Shown: positions 9,014 to 17,391 of the stretch, one piece after another
Position numbering within the stretch: position 1 is the stretch's first letter
Layout: each line of letters begins with the position of its first letter
Source of the DNA: CAZAYP01 sp964489425 [NCBI: uncultured Verrucomicrobiota bacterium]
GTDB lineage: Bacteria; Verrucomicrobiota; Kiritimatiellia; RZYC01
Direction: 5' to 3'
Assembly: GCA_964489425.1 (NCBI GenBank)
Contig: CAZAYP010000016.1
Span: 1-64,000 of the forward strand
DNA length: 64,000 bases
Position numbers and translations under genes: made by a program
Notes under the pieces: model-generated
Seen by the model: only the letters and a program-made list of their open reading frames with translations
Told to the model about the DNA's origin: nothing
The model's database searches: none

Positions 9014-9883
9014 ATGATGCCTTTTTTCGGCAAAAAGAAAAATCCCCCGGCCGCGGCCAAGAAGCGCGACGTGCCCGACGGCCTCTGGCTGAAGTGCCCG
9101 TCCTGCACGGAGATCATCTTCAAGCGCGAGTTGGCCGCCGGCCGCGGCGTGTGCCCCAAGTGCAACCATCACTTCCAGCTCACCCGCCAGGAGCGGATGG
9201 ACCTGCTCATCGAGCCCGGCTCGTTCGAGGAATGGGATGGCGGCCTGATCACGCTCGACCCGCTGGAGTTCAAGGGCACGGATTCTTACAGCGCCAAGCT
9301 CGAGGCCAACAACGCCAAGACCGGCTACAACGAGGCCATCAGCTGCGGCAGCGCCCGCCTGGCCCACCACGCGATCGCCCTGGGGGTGATGGATTTCAAC
9401 TTTCTCGGCGCCAGCATGGGCTCGGTGGTGGGCGAGCGCGTCACCCGGCTGTTCGAGCGCGCCACGGCGCAGCGCCTGCCGGTGATCATTTCCTGCGCCT
9501 CGGGCGGCGCCCGCATGTACGAGGGCCTGCTCAGCCTCATGCAGATGGCCAAGACCAGCGCCGCCATCGCCCGCCACGCCGCGGCCGGCCTGCCCTATAT
9601 TCCCGTGCTGACCCACCCGACCATGGCCGGCGTGATGGCCAGCTTCGCCACCCTCGGCGACGTGATCGTGGCGGAGCCCGGCGCGCTGATCGGGTTCGCC
9701 GGCCCGCGCGTCATCAAGGAAACCACCCAGCAGGACCTGCCCGAGGGGTTCCAGCGTTCGGAGTTCCTCCTCACGCATGGCCTCTTGGACATGGTGGTGC
9801 ACCGCCACCAGTTGCGCGCCACGCTGATCAGCCTGCTCGATTTCATGATGCCTGCGCCCGCCCCGGCGGCGGCCGCCGGGTGA
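9014..9883 (+). CDS. accD: Acetyl-CoA carboxylase, carboxyltransferase beta subunit
   Basis: 289 residues, the usual size. An N-terminal zinc ribbon (CPSC...CPKC, cysteine pairs 16 residues apart) is followed by the crotonase-fold carboxyltransferase domain with SCGSARLAHHAIALG, FSGGARMYEGLLSLMQM-like glycine-rich segment (here ASGGARMYEG) and FAGPRVIKETTQQDLPEGFQ. With AccA it transfers the carboxyl group from biotin to acetyl-CoA, making malonyl-CoA for fatty-acid synthesis. It starts 16 bases after comF and its stop codon overlaps the GTG start of folC, the same accD-folC pairing seen in many bacteria. accA is not in the window. Confidence 0.96.
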   Translation: MMPFFGKKKNPPAAAKKRDVPDGLWLKCPSCTEIIFKRELAAGRGVCPKCNHHFQLTRQERMDLLIEPGSFEEWDGGLITLDPLEFKGTDSYSAKLEANNAKTGYNEAISCGSARLAHHAIALGVMDFNFLGASMGSVVGERVTRLFERATAQRLPVIISCASGGARMYEGLLSLMQMAKTSAAIARHAAAGLPYIPVLTHPTMAGVMASFATLGDVIVAEPGALIGFAGPRVIKETTQQDLPEGFQRSEFLLTHGLLDMVVHRHQLRATLISLLDFMMPAPAPAAAAG

Positions 9884-11253
9884 CGGGGGGCTGCCCCGTG
9901 CCCGCGGCGGATGCGGCCCGGCTGGATGCGGCCCTGGCGCGCCTGGAGCAGCGCTCGGTCCACGGCATCCGACCGGGACTGGACGTCATCCGCGCCTTGC
10001 TGGCCGCGCTCGGCAACCCCCAGGCCGCCGTGCCCGCCGTGCATGTCGCCGGCACCAACGGCAAGGGGTCGGTGTGCGCGCTGCTGGCCGCGGTGCTGCA
10101 GGCGCACGGGCTCAAGACCGGCCGCTACACCTCCCCGCATCTCGTGCATTTCCGCGAGCGGTGCCAGGTGGCCGGCCATTGCATCCCGGACGCCGCGCTG
10201 GCCGGCCTGCTGGAAGAGGTGGAGGCGGCGGCCCGGGGCCTGGAGCAAGCCGGACACCGGCCGGCCACGTTCTTCGAGGTGGGCACGGCCCTGGCGTTCG
10301 AGCATTTCCGCCGCGCGCCAGTGGACGTCGCCGTGCTGGAAACCGGGCTGGGCGGCCGCTGGGACGCCACGAACGTCGTCACCCCGCTGGTTTCCGTGAT
10401 CACGCGGATCGACCTGGATCACCAGGAGTACCTGGGGCCGACGATCGCGGCCATCGCCGGGGAGAAAGCCGGCATCATCAAGCCGGGCCGCCCGGTGGTG
10501 TGGGGCGCGCAGCCGGCCGCGGCCCTGGAGGTGCTGCGCGCCGCCGCGCGCGCCATGGGCGCGCCGGTGGTGGCGGCGGACGAGGTGGTCAGCGTCTCCC
10601 GTGGCCGGCAGGACCTGTTCGGCCAGAAGCTGCGCATTGAAACGGCGGCGGCTTCGTACGGCACGGTCCGGCTGCCGCTCGCCGGCCGGTTCCAGTTGGA
10701 AAACGTGGCGCTGGTCATGGCCACGCTGGAGCTGCTGGATCAGTTGAACGTGGTGACCCTGGACCCGGCCGCGGTGCGCCGCGGCCTGGAAGCTGCGCGC
10801 TGGCCGGCCCGGTGCCAGGTGCTGAACGCCCAGCCGCTGGTCCTGCTGGACGGCGCGCACAACCCCAACGGCGCCGCGGCCCTGGCCGGGGTGATCCGCG
10901 AGGTTGCCCAACGGCGCCCGGTGGGCCTGGTCGCCGGCATGCTGGCGGACAAGGACGTGGCGGGTTCCCTGCGGCACCTGGCCCCCCTGGTGGCCCGCGC
11001 CTGGGCGGTGACGCCGCCGTCGCCGCGCGCCCTGGCCGCGGACGGCCTGGCCGCCGCGCTGCGCGCCCAGGGCGTGGCGACCGAGCCGGCGGACCTCGCG
11101 GACGCGCTGGCCGCGGCCTGCGCCTGGGCCGCGGACGCGGGGGGCATGGTGGTCATCGCCGGGTCGCTGTACCTGGCGGGGGCGGTCCTGGGGCGCGTGG
11201 CGGACGGCCGCTTCAAGGTGGATCAACCGGACGCGCTTGCGGGGTTGTCTTGA
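9880..11253 (+). CDS. folC: Folylpolyglutamate synthase / dihydrofolate synthase
   Basis: A Mur-ligase-superfamily enzyme of 457 residues that adds glutamate to folates (and may add it to dihydropteroate). Visible motifs are the P-loop HVAGTNGKGSV, TSPHLVHFRERC, the family segment VAVLETGLGGRWDATN, TRIDLDHQEYLG and a C-terminal LLDGAHNPNGA. The GTG at 9880 overlaps the accD stop (GTGA), implying coupled translation; a GTG at 9898 is an alternative start. A gap of 79 bases separates it from murG. Confidence 0.93.
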   Translation: MTGGCPVPAADAARLDAALARLEQRSVHGIRPGLDVIRALLAALGNPQAAVPAVHVAGTNGKGSVCALLAAVLQAHGLKTGRYTSPHLVHFRERCQVAGHCIPDAALAGLLEEVEAAARGLEQAGHRPATFFEVGTALAFEHFRRAPVDVAVLETGLGGRWDATNVVTPLVSVITRIDLDHQEYLGPTIAAIAGEKAGIIKPGRPVVWGAQPAAALEVLRAAARAMGAPVVAADEVVSVSRGRQDLFGQKLRIETAAASYGTVRLPLAGRFQLENVALVMATLELLDQLNVVTLDPAAVRRGLEAARWPARCQVLNAQPLVLLDGAHNPNGAAALAGVIREVAQRRPVGLVAGMLADKDVAGSLRHLAPLVARAWAVTPPSPRALAADGLAAALRAQGVATEPADLADALAAACAWAADAGGMVVIAGSLYLAGAVLGRVADGRFKVDQPDALAGLS

Positions 11254-11332
11254 CCATGTCCGGCGCCTATGATACCGCCCTATGCCCGGTTGCGGCGCGC
11301 GGCGCCCGAACTGGCAATAACAGGAGGCTGGC

Positions 11333-12457
11333 TTGAAAATCGGGATTGCCTGCGGCGGCACGGGCGGCCACGTGTTCCCCGGCCTGGCCACGGCGGATGT
11401 GCTGGGCCGGCGTGGACACGAGGTCGAGCTGTGGGTCTCCGGCAAGGATGTGGAGTCCGCGGCCCTGGCCACGTGGCAGGGGCGCAAGGTCTGCGTGCCG
11501 GCCGAGGGGTTTGCCCACGGGGCGCGCTGGCAGGCCCTGCGCGCCGCCTGGCGCCTGTGGCAGGCCAGCCGCGCGTGCCGGCGCATCATGCAGGCCGCGC
11601 CGCCCCGGGTGGTCCTGGCCATGGGCAGCTACGCCTCGGTGGGGCCAGTGGCGGCCGCGCTGCGGCTCAAGGTCCCGGTGGTGCTGCACGAGGCCAACGT
11701 GATTCCCGGCCGCGCCATTGCCTTGCTGTCGCGCTGGGCCACGGCCGTGGGCATCAGCTTCGAGGAAACCAGCTTTTACCTGAAACGCCGCGAGGTGGTG
11801 CTGACCGGCATGCCGCTGCGCCGCGACCTGATCCGGCGCGACGGCATCAAGTGCCTGCCGGAACTCAACCGCGGCCTGTTCACCCTGCTGGTCATGGGCG
11901 GCAGCCGCGGCGCGCGCAGCCTGAACGAGATCGCCACCGCGGCCGTGTGCCTGGCGCGGCGCATGGGCAACTCGCTGCAGGTGATCCACCTGGCGGGCGT
12001 GGACGACGAGCCGCGCGTCCGCGCCGCCTACGCGCAGGCCGGCATGCCCCACGTGGTCCAGGCGTTTGTCCAGGACATGGCCTCGCTCTACGCGGCCGCG
12101 GACCTGGCGATCTGCCGCTCCGGCGCCGCCACCTGCGCCGAGCTCGTGAATTTCGAGGTCCCGGCCTTGTTCGTGCCGTACCCGCACGCCACCCACAACC
12201 ACCAGATGATGAACGCCCGCGCCATGGAGAAGAAGGGCGTGGCCGACGTGATCCCCGAGAAAGACCTGAGCCCCGAGTGGCTGGCCGAGTACATCACGGG
12301 CTGCATGGCCACGCCCGAGCGCGTGGCGCGCATGAGCGCCGCGGCCAAGAAAATGAGCGGCCGCGACGCCGCCGAAACCCTGGCCGACCTGGTGGAGCAA
12401 AGCGCCGGCCCGGCCGCGGAACCTCCGGCCCCGCCGGCCGCGGCCGCTGCCCCATGA
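11333..12457 (+). CDS. murG: MurG, lipid II-forming N-acetylglucosaminyltransferase
   Basis: 374 residues. MurG transfers GlcNAc from UDP-GlcNAc to lipid I on the inner face of the membrane. The GT28 family features are clear: IACGGTGGHVFPGLATA at the N-terminus, LHEANVIPGRA, MGGSRGARSLNEI, and the donor-site CRSGAATCAELVNFEVPALFVPYPHA. Translation starts at a TTG (11333), supported by an AGGAGG Shine-Dalgarno a few bases upstream. The C-terminus is a short Pro/Ala-rich tail. Its TGA overlaps the ATG of murC, so murG-murC-ddl is a translationally coupled set, detached from the main wall cluster at 22-33 kb. Confidence 0.95.
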   Translation: MKIGIACGGTGGHVFPGLATADVLGRRGHEVELWVSGKDVESAALATWQGRKVCVPAEGFAHGARWQALRAAWRLWQASRACRRIMQAAPPRVVLAMGSYASVGPVAAALRLKVPVVLHEANVIPGRAIALLSRWATAVGISFEETSFYLKRREVVLTGMPLRRDLIRRDGIKCLPELNRGLFTLLVMGGSRGARSLNEIATAAVCLARRMGNSLQVIHLAGVDDEPRVRAAYAQAGMPHVVQAFVQDMASLYAAADLAICRSGAATCAELVNFEVPALFVPYPHATHNHQMMNARAMEKKGVADVIPEKDLSPEWLAEYITGCMATPERVARMSAAAKKMSGRDAAETLADLVEQSAGPAAEPPAPPAAAAAP

Positions 12458-13893
12458 CCGCTGTCGCCATGCCCGAGCGCGATCTGGCCGCGCTGGCCGC
12501 GTGCCTGGCGCAGCGCGGCAGCGCGGTGCACATGGTCGGCATCGGCGGCGTGGGCATGGCCGGCCTGGCCGCCCTGCTGGCCGCTGCGGGCCACGTGGTG
12601 CGCGGCACGGATGCCTGTGGCGGCGCGCTCGTGGACTGGCTCCGGCAGCGCGGGGTGGACGTGGCCATCGGCCATGCCGCCGGCCACGTGGCCCCGGACG
12701 CGGCCTGGGCCGTCCGCAGCATGGCCGTGCCCCCCGCCAACCCGGAACTGGATGCGTGCCGCACCCGCGGCATCCCCGTGTTCCTGCGCGGCGCGGCCCT
12801 GGCGGCCCTCGCCCGCGGCCGGCGCACGATCGCCGTCAGCGGCACGCACGGCAAGACCACCACCACGACGATGATCACCCAGGTTCTGGTTACGGCGGGC
12901 CTGGATCCGTCCTTTGCCATCGGCGGCGACGTGCCCGCGCTCGGCGGCCCGGCGCGGCAGGGTCAAAGTCCGTGGCTGGTGGTCGAGGCGGATGAAAGCG
13001 ACGGCACCGTGGCCTTGTATGCGCCGGAGGTCGCGGTGATCACCAATATCGAGTACGACCACATGGAACATTTTGCGAGCCGCGCCGCCATGGAGGCATG
13101 CTTCGAGCAGTTCGCGGCCCAGGCCCGGCGCGTGGTGTTTTGCGCGGATGACCCGGTGGCCGCGCGCATCGGCCGGCAGATTCCCGGCGCAATGGGCTAT
13201 GGCTTCGATGCCGGCGCCGAAGTGCGCGGGCTTGACGTGGCCCTGGAGGCCGACGGCGCCGCGTTCCGGGTGGAATGCAGGAAGCAAGACCTGGGTGCGG
13301 TGCGCCTGCCGGTGCCCGGCCGCCAGAACGTGCAGAACGCCCTGGCCGCGCTGGCCGTGGCCCGGGCGCTGGACCTGGATTGGGCACCGGCCGTGGCCGC
13401 GCTGGCGCAGTTCTCCAACGCGCGCCGGCGCATGGAACTGGTGGCGGAAGGCGCGGGGATCACCGTGCTCAGCGACTACGCCCATCACCCCACGGAAATC
13501 CGCGTCACGATCCAGGCCGCCGCCCTGCGCCGGCCGCGGCGGATCATCGCCATGTTCCAGCCGCACCGCTACACCCGCACCCTGGCCCTTGGGCCGGAGT
13601 TCCCGCCCGCCTTCGAGGGGCTCGACCACCTGTTCCTGGCACCCGTGTACGCGGCCTCCGAGGCGCCGCTGGCCGGCGGCGCCAGCGCCGACCTGGCGCG
13701 CCGGTTTCCGTCCGGGTTCCCGCTGACGCTCGCGCCGTCGCTGGCCGCCGCGTGGGAGGGCGCCCGCGCCATGCTGCGGCCGGGCGACCTGTTGTTGATC
13801 CTCGGCGCCGGCGATATCGAACAGGCGGCCGCCTGGGCGCGCGACTTTGTTTCCAACTCCCAGACCAAGGAAAGCACACCCCATGAAGGATAA
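12454..13893 (+). CDS. murC: MurC, UDP-N-acetylmuramate--L-alanine ligase
   Basis: 479 residues, the normal length. It adds the first amino acid, L-Ala, to UDP-MurNAc. Motifs in order: MVGIGGVGMAGLAALL (Rossmann nucleotide site), SGTHGKTTTTTM (P-loop), EADESDGTV, ITNIEYDHMEHF, DYAHHPTEI and FQPHRYTRT. The ATG at 12454 overlaps the murG stop (ATGA). Its 3' end overlaps ddl by 11 bases. It is cytoplasmic and acts just before MurD in the pathway, although murD lies 16 kb away. Confidence 0.96.
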   Translation: MTAVAMPERDLAALAACLAQRGSAVHMVGIGGVGMAGLAALLAAAGHVVRGTDACGGALVDWLRQRGVDVAIGHAAGHVAPDAAWAVRSMAVPPANPELDACRTRGIPVFLRGAALAALARGRRTIAVSGTHGKTTTTTMITQVLVTAGLDPSFAIGGDVPALGGPARQGQSPWLVVEADESDGTVALYAPEVAVITNIEYDHMEHFASRAAMEACFEQFAAQARRVVFCADDPVAARIGRQIPGAMGYGFDAGAEVRGLDVALEADGAAFRVECRKQDLGAVRLPVPGRQNVQNALAALAVARALDLDWAPAVAALAQFSNARRRMELVAEGAGITVLSDYAHHPTEIRVTIQAAALRRPRRIIAMFQPHRYTRTLALGPEFPPAFEGLDHLFLAPVYAASEAPLAGGASADLARRFPSGFPLTLAPSLAAAWEGARAMLRPGDLLLILGAGDIEQAAAWARDFVSNSQTKESTPHEG

Positions 13894-14800
13894 AAAATTC
13901 CAACACGTTGCGGTATTGTATGGCGGGCCGTCGTCCGAGCGCGAGGTGTCCCTGCGCTCCGGCGCAGCCGTGGCCGCGGGGTTGCGCACGGCCGGCTACG
14001 ACGTGACGGCAGTGGATGTCACCGGCTGGGACGTGCAACTGCCGCCGGGCATCGAGGCCGCGTTCATTGCCCTGCACGGCGCGTTCGGCGAGGACGGCAC
14101 GTTGCAGGAACTATTGGAAAAGCGCGGCGTGCCGTACACCGGCTCCGACCCGGCCGGCAGCCGCAACGCGTTCGACAAGCGGCTGAGCAAGGACATCTTC
14201 GTCCGCGCCGGCGTGCCCACGCCGGACTACGAGATCCTCACCGATCCCGGCCGGCGGCGCCTGGCGTTGCCGGTGGTCACCAAGCCGCCGCGCGAGGGTT
14301 CGAGCATCGGCGTGCAGATCGTGATGCGGGAAGAGGAATGGGCGCCGGCGTTTGCCGCCACGGCCCAGCACGATCCGGAGGTGCTGGTGGAGCAGTTCAT
14401 CCCTGGCCGCGAGCTGACCGTGGGCATCGTGGGCGACGAGGCGCTGCCGGTGATCGAGATCGTCGCGCCCGACGGCAACTACGACTTTGACGCCAAGTAC
14501 AAGTACACCAAGGGCAAAACCCAGTACCTGGTGCCCGCGCCGATCACCCCGGAGCAGCAACGCCAGTGCCAGGACTACGCGCTGCGGGCGTTCAAGGCCC
14601 TCGGCTGCCGCGGCCTGAGCAGGCTCGATTTCCGCCTCGACGCGGCTGGCCGCCTGTACTTGCTCGAAAACAACACCATCCCGGGGTTCACCGAAACCAG
14701 CCTGCTGCCCAAGGCCGCCCGGGTGCGCGGCTGGGAGTTCCCGGACCTGTGCGACCGGATCCTGCAGATGGCGCAGTGCGGCCGCGGGGCGCAGGGGTAG
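13883..14800 (+). CDS. ddl: D-alanine--D-alanine ligase
   Basis: 305 residues, an ATP-grasp enzyme that makes the D-Ala-D-Ala used by MurF. Visible: VLYGGPSSEREVSLRSG at the N-terminus, the HGAFGEDGTLQ signature, KPPREGSSIGV, YKYTKGKTQY and the catalytic C-terminal LDFRLD...LLENNTIPGFTE, which carries the metal ligands. The ATG at 13883 matches the family N-terminus and overlaps murC by 11 bases. It is the last gene of this wall sub-operon; about 100 non-coding bases and a new promoter follow. Confidence 0.96.
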   Translation: MKDKKFQHVAVLYGGPSSEREVSLRSGAAVAAGLRTAGYDVTAVDVTGWDVQLPPGIEAAFIALHGAFGEDGTLQELLEKRGVPYTGSDPAGSRNAFDKRLSKDIFVRAGVPTPDYEILTDPGRRRLALPVVTKPPREGSSIGVQIVMREEEWAPAFAATAQHDPEVLVEQFIPGRELTVGIVGDEALPVIEIVAPDGNYDFDAKYKYTKGKTQYLVPAPITPEQQRQCQDYALRAFKALGCRGLSRLDFRLDAAGRLYLLENNTIPGFTETSLLPKAARVRGWEFPDLCDRILQMAQCGRGAQG

Positions 14801-14851
14801 CCGTGAGATGCGGCAACGGGTTGCGAATCCGGCGTCGGCCACAAAATGATT

Positions 14852-14886
14852 TTGACGCTGCGGCTGGTATGACATAATATCATACC
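14852..14886 (+). promoter_or_regulatory. Promoter with palindromic operator for the first MazF-type toxin-antitoxin pair
   Basis: TTGACG (14852-14857) and TAATAT (14875-14880) are separated by exactly 17 bases, a near-consensus sigma-70 promoter. The -10 lies inside a perfect 7-7-7 dyad, GGTATGA / cataata / TCATACC (14866-14886). A ribbon-helix-helix antitoxin bound there would block RNA polymerase, the usual autoregulation in such operons. The antitoxin ATG follows at 14909 with a GGGAGGGT Shine-Dalgarno. Confidence 0.75.
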
Positions 14887-14908
14887 CAATGAGTGCGGGA
14901 GGGTAACT

Positions 14909-15151
14909 ATGCGCGTGGCCAAAGTGGCGATCACGATGGAGAAAACGATGTTGAATCGCGTTGACCGACTGGTTCGCAAGGCGGTCTATCCCAGTCGCAG
15001 CAAGGCGATTCAAGAAGCCGTGGCCGAGAAGTTGGTCCGGCTTGAGCATACCCGCCTGGCGCAGGAATGCGCCAAATTGGAGCCGCGGGAAGAGCGTGAA
15101 CTGGCCGACATCGGACTTTCCTCGGAGGGCGCTGAATGGCCGGTATACTGA
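14909..15151 (+). CDS. Ribbon-helix-helix antitoxin (MazE-like partner of MazF)
   Basis: 80 residues. The N-terminal half (VAKVAITMEKTMLNRVDRLV then SRSKAIQEAVAEKL) has the beta-strand/helix/helix pattern of CopG/MetJ-type DNA-binding antitoxins; the C-terminal half is acidic and would wrap the toxin. It overlaps the toxin gene by 16 bases. A strong Shine-Dalgarno and the promoter/operator at 14852-14886 precede it. The pair sits between ddl and pepF as a self-contained insertion. Confidence 0.82.
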   Translation: MRVAKVAITMEKTMLNRVDRLVRKAVYPSRSKAIQEAVAEKLVRLEHTRLAQECAKLEPREERELADIGLSSEGAEWPVY

Positions 15152-15471
15152 GAGGCGAGATCGTCTGGGCGGACCTTGCGCCCACCAAGGGCCACGAACA
15201 AGCCGGCCAGCGCCCGGTCTTGATTTTAAGCCACGACATCTTCAACGAACGGTCCGGCACGGTCATTGCCATGGCCCTTACCAGTCAGGAACCCCGCGCG
15301 GGGTTTCCCCTGACGCATGAGTTGGAGCGACCCCGGCTTCCCAAGCGTTCCTGGGTGAAGATTTCGCAGATCCGCACGTTGTCCACCGAACGACTCGGGG
15401 CGCGCATCGGCCGCGTGCCGCCCGAAGACCTGGCGCACCTTGTCGAGGGACTCAACGAAATAATCGGATAA
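15136..15471 (+). CDS. mazF: MazF/PemK-family mRNA interferase toxin
   Basis: 111 residues, normal for the family. RGEIVWADLAPTKGHEQAGQ is the MazF N-terminal signature (RGE...W.dl.P..G.E..g.RP). RPVLILSHDIFNERSGTVIAM and the later KISQIRTLSTERLG, which matches the conserved K-x-x-Q-(I/L)-R-x-(I/L)-x-x-x-R block, support it. It would cleave mRNA at a short sequence when freed from the upstream antitoxin. Its start lies inside the antitoxin gene, so the two are coupled. Confidence 0.92.
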   Translation: MAGILRGEIVWADLAPTKGHEQAGQRPVLILSHDIFNERSGTVIAMALTSQEPRAGFPLTHELERPRLPKRSWVKISQIRTLSTERLGARIGRVPPEDLAHLVEGLNEIIG

Positions 15472-15500
15472 GCCAACGCTCGGCCGTTCGCTGTGGTGAA

Positions 15501-17366
15501 ATGAATCCCATGATAAAAGCTATGCCCTGCCAGCAAACCAACCAGCCTTCGTCCGGGCCCGGCGCCGTGGCGGACCGCATCCCCGCGCGCGCGGACATCC
15601 CGTCCGCGATGCAGTGGGATCTGCAGCCGCTGTACGCCGGGATGCCCGACTGGGAGGCGGATTTTGCGCGGATCGATGCGCTGGTCGCGCCCCTGGAGGC
15701 CCTGCGCGGCCGGCTGGACTCCGCGGCGGCGGTCGCGCAGTTGTTTGCTGCCGAGACCGAGCTGGATCGGCTGCTGGAGAAGCTCTACACCTACGCCCAC
15801 CTCCGCGCGGACGAAGACACCGCGGACACCAACTGGCAGGGCGTGCTGGAGCGGATCCGCGCCCGGTACACCGAGGTGGCCGGCCGCCTGGCCTGGATCA
15901 CGCCGGAAATCCTGGCGCACACCCCGGCGGAGCTGGAGGCCTGGGCCGCGGCGCCCGAGCTGGCCGGCAACCGTTACGCCATGACCCGCCTGCTGCGCCG
16001 CAAGCCGCACACCCTGTCCGCGGCCGAGGAAACGCTCCTGTCCCGCGCGGCCGAGATCTTCGCGGCCCCGGACCGCATTTATGGGCTGCTGGCCAACGCG
16101 GATCTCAAGTTCCCGCCGGTGACGACGCCCGATGGCCAGGCCCGCGAACTGTCCGAGGGGCGCTACCGGATGTTCCTGATGGATCCTGACCGCGCCGTGC
16201 GGCGGACGGCGTTCGCGCAGCTCCTGGATACGTACGGGAGCCTGAAGAATACGTGGGCGCAGCTCCTGGCCACGGCCGTGAAAGCGCACAACTACACCGC
16301 GCGGGTTCGCAACTACCCGTCGGCCCTGGCCGCGGCCCTGCACGAGGACCAGGTGCCCCCGGCGCTCTACGATGCGCTGATCGCGGCGACGCACGCGGCG
16401 CTGCCGGCGTTCGCGCGCTACCTGGACTTGCGCCGCCGGCGCCTCGGTCTCCCGGACCTGGCCATGTACGACCTGCACGTCAGCCTGGTGCCGGACTGCG
16501 ACGTCCGCGTGCCGTTCGAGCAGGCCCGCGCGTGGATCCTGGCGGCGTTCGCGCCGTTGGGGGCGGAGTACGTGGACCTGGCGCAGCGCGCGTTCGCCGA
16601 GCGCTGGATCGACGTGCTGGAAAGCCGCGGCAAACGCAGCGGCGCCTACTCCAGCGGCTGTTACGACAGCCGGCCGTACCTGCTGCTGAACTACCACGAG
16701 CAGCTGGACGACGTGTTTACCCTGGCCCACGAGCTGGGTCACTCGCTGCACACCTGGCTGGCCAACCAGCGGCAACCGCCGCGGTTTGCGCGTTACCCGA
16801 TCTTCATCGCCGAGATCGCCTCCACCGTGGCCGAGGAACTGCTGGCGCAGCACCTCCTGGCCATCCATCCTGACCCGCGGTTCCGTGCCTATTTGTTGAA
16901 CCACCAGTGCGATGGGTTCCGCGGCACGGTGTATCGCCAGGTCATGTTCGCGGAGTTCGAGAAGCAGTTGCACGAAGCGGAGGCCGCCGGCCAACCCTTG
17001 ACCCATGAATGGATCAGCGCCGCGTACGGCGTCTTGAACGGCACGTATCACGGCGCCATCCCGGCGGATGCGCGCATCCGCCTCGAATGGGCGCGGATCC
17101 CCCATTTTTATTACAATTTTTACGTGTACAAGTACGCCACCAGCTTTTGCGCGGCCCAGGTGTTGGTGCCCCGCATCCTCGCCGGCGAAGCCGGCCGGCG
17201 GGCGTACCTGGAATTGCTCGCCGCCGGCGGATCGGCCGATCCGCTGGACTTGGTAGCGCGCGCGGGCGTGAACCTGGCCGATGCCGGCGTGTACGCCGCC
17301 GGCTTTGCGCGGTTCGACCAGTCCGTCACCGCCCTGGCCGCGGCCCTGGACGCGGGGGACGCATGA
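15501..17366 (+). CDS. pepF: Oligoendopeptidase F (M3B metallopeptidase)
   Basis: 621 residues, the usual size of PepF. The zinc motif HELGHSLHTW (HExxH) is in the C-terminal third, followed by the third ligand region in IFIAEIASTVAEELL. Upstream KRSGAYSSGCYDSRPYLLLNY is typical of this family. It would cut short peptides in the cytoplasm; no signal peptide is seen. It lies 29 bases after the toxin gene and 25 bases before asnB. The first methionine (15501) adds an unstructured N-terminus; starts at the internal ATGs are possible. Confidence 0.93.
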   Translation: MNPMIKAMPCQQTNQPSSGPGAVADRIPARADIPSAMQWDLQPLYAGMPDWEADFARIDALVAPLEALRGRLDSAAAVAQLFAAETELDRLLEKLYTYAHLRADEDTADTNWQGVLERIRARYTEVAGRLAWITPEILAHTPAELEAWAAAPELAGNRYAMTRLLRRKPHTLSAAEETLLSRAAEIFAAPDRIYGLLANADLKFPPVTTPDGQARELSEGRYRMFLMDPDRAVRRTAFAQLLDTYGSLKNTWAQLLATAVKAHNYTARVRNYPSALAAALHEDQVPPALYDALIAATHAALPAFARYLDLRRRRLGLPDLAMYDLHVSLVPDCDVRVPFEQARAWILAAFAPLGAEYVDLAQRAFAERWIDVLESRGKRSGAYSSGCYDSRPYLLLNYHEQLDDVFTLAHELGHSLHTWLANQRQPPRFARYPIFIAEIASTVAEELLAQHLLAIHPDPRFRAYLLNHQCDGFRGTVYRQVMFAEFEKQLHEAEAAGQPLTHEWISAAYGVLNGTYHGAIPADARIRLEWARIPHFYYNFYVYKYATSFCAAQVLVPRILAGEAGRRAYLELLAAGGSADPLDLVARAGVNLADAGVYAAGFARFDQSVTALAAALDAGDA

Positions 17367-17391
17367 ACCGCGCGTGGAGGAGCAAACGCTG

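Noticed and set aside
9595-11622. Long antisense frame over accD-folC
   Set aside because: Opposite strand carries two unmistakable genes; the frame is a GC-content shadow.
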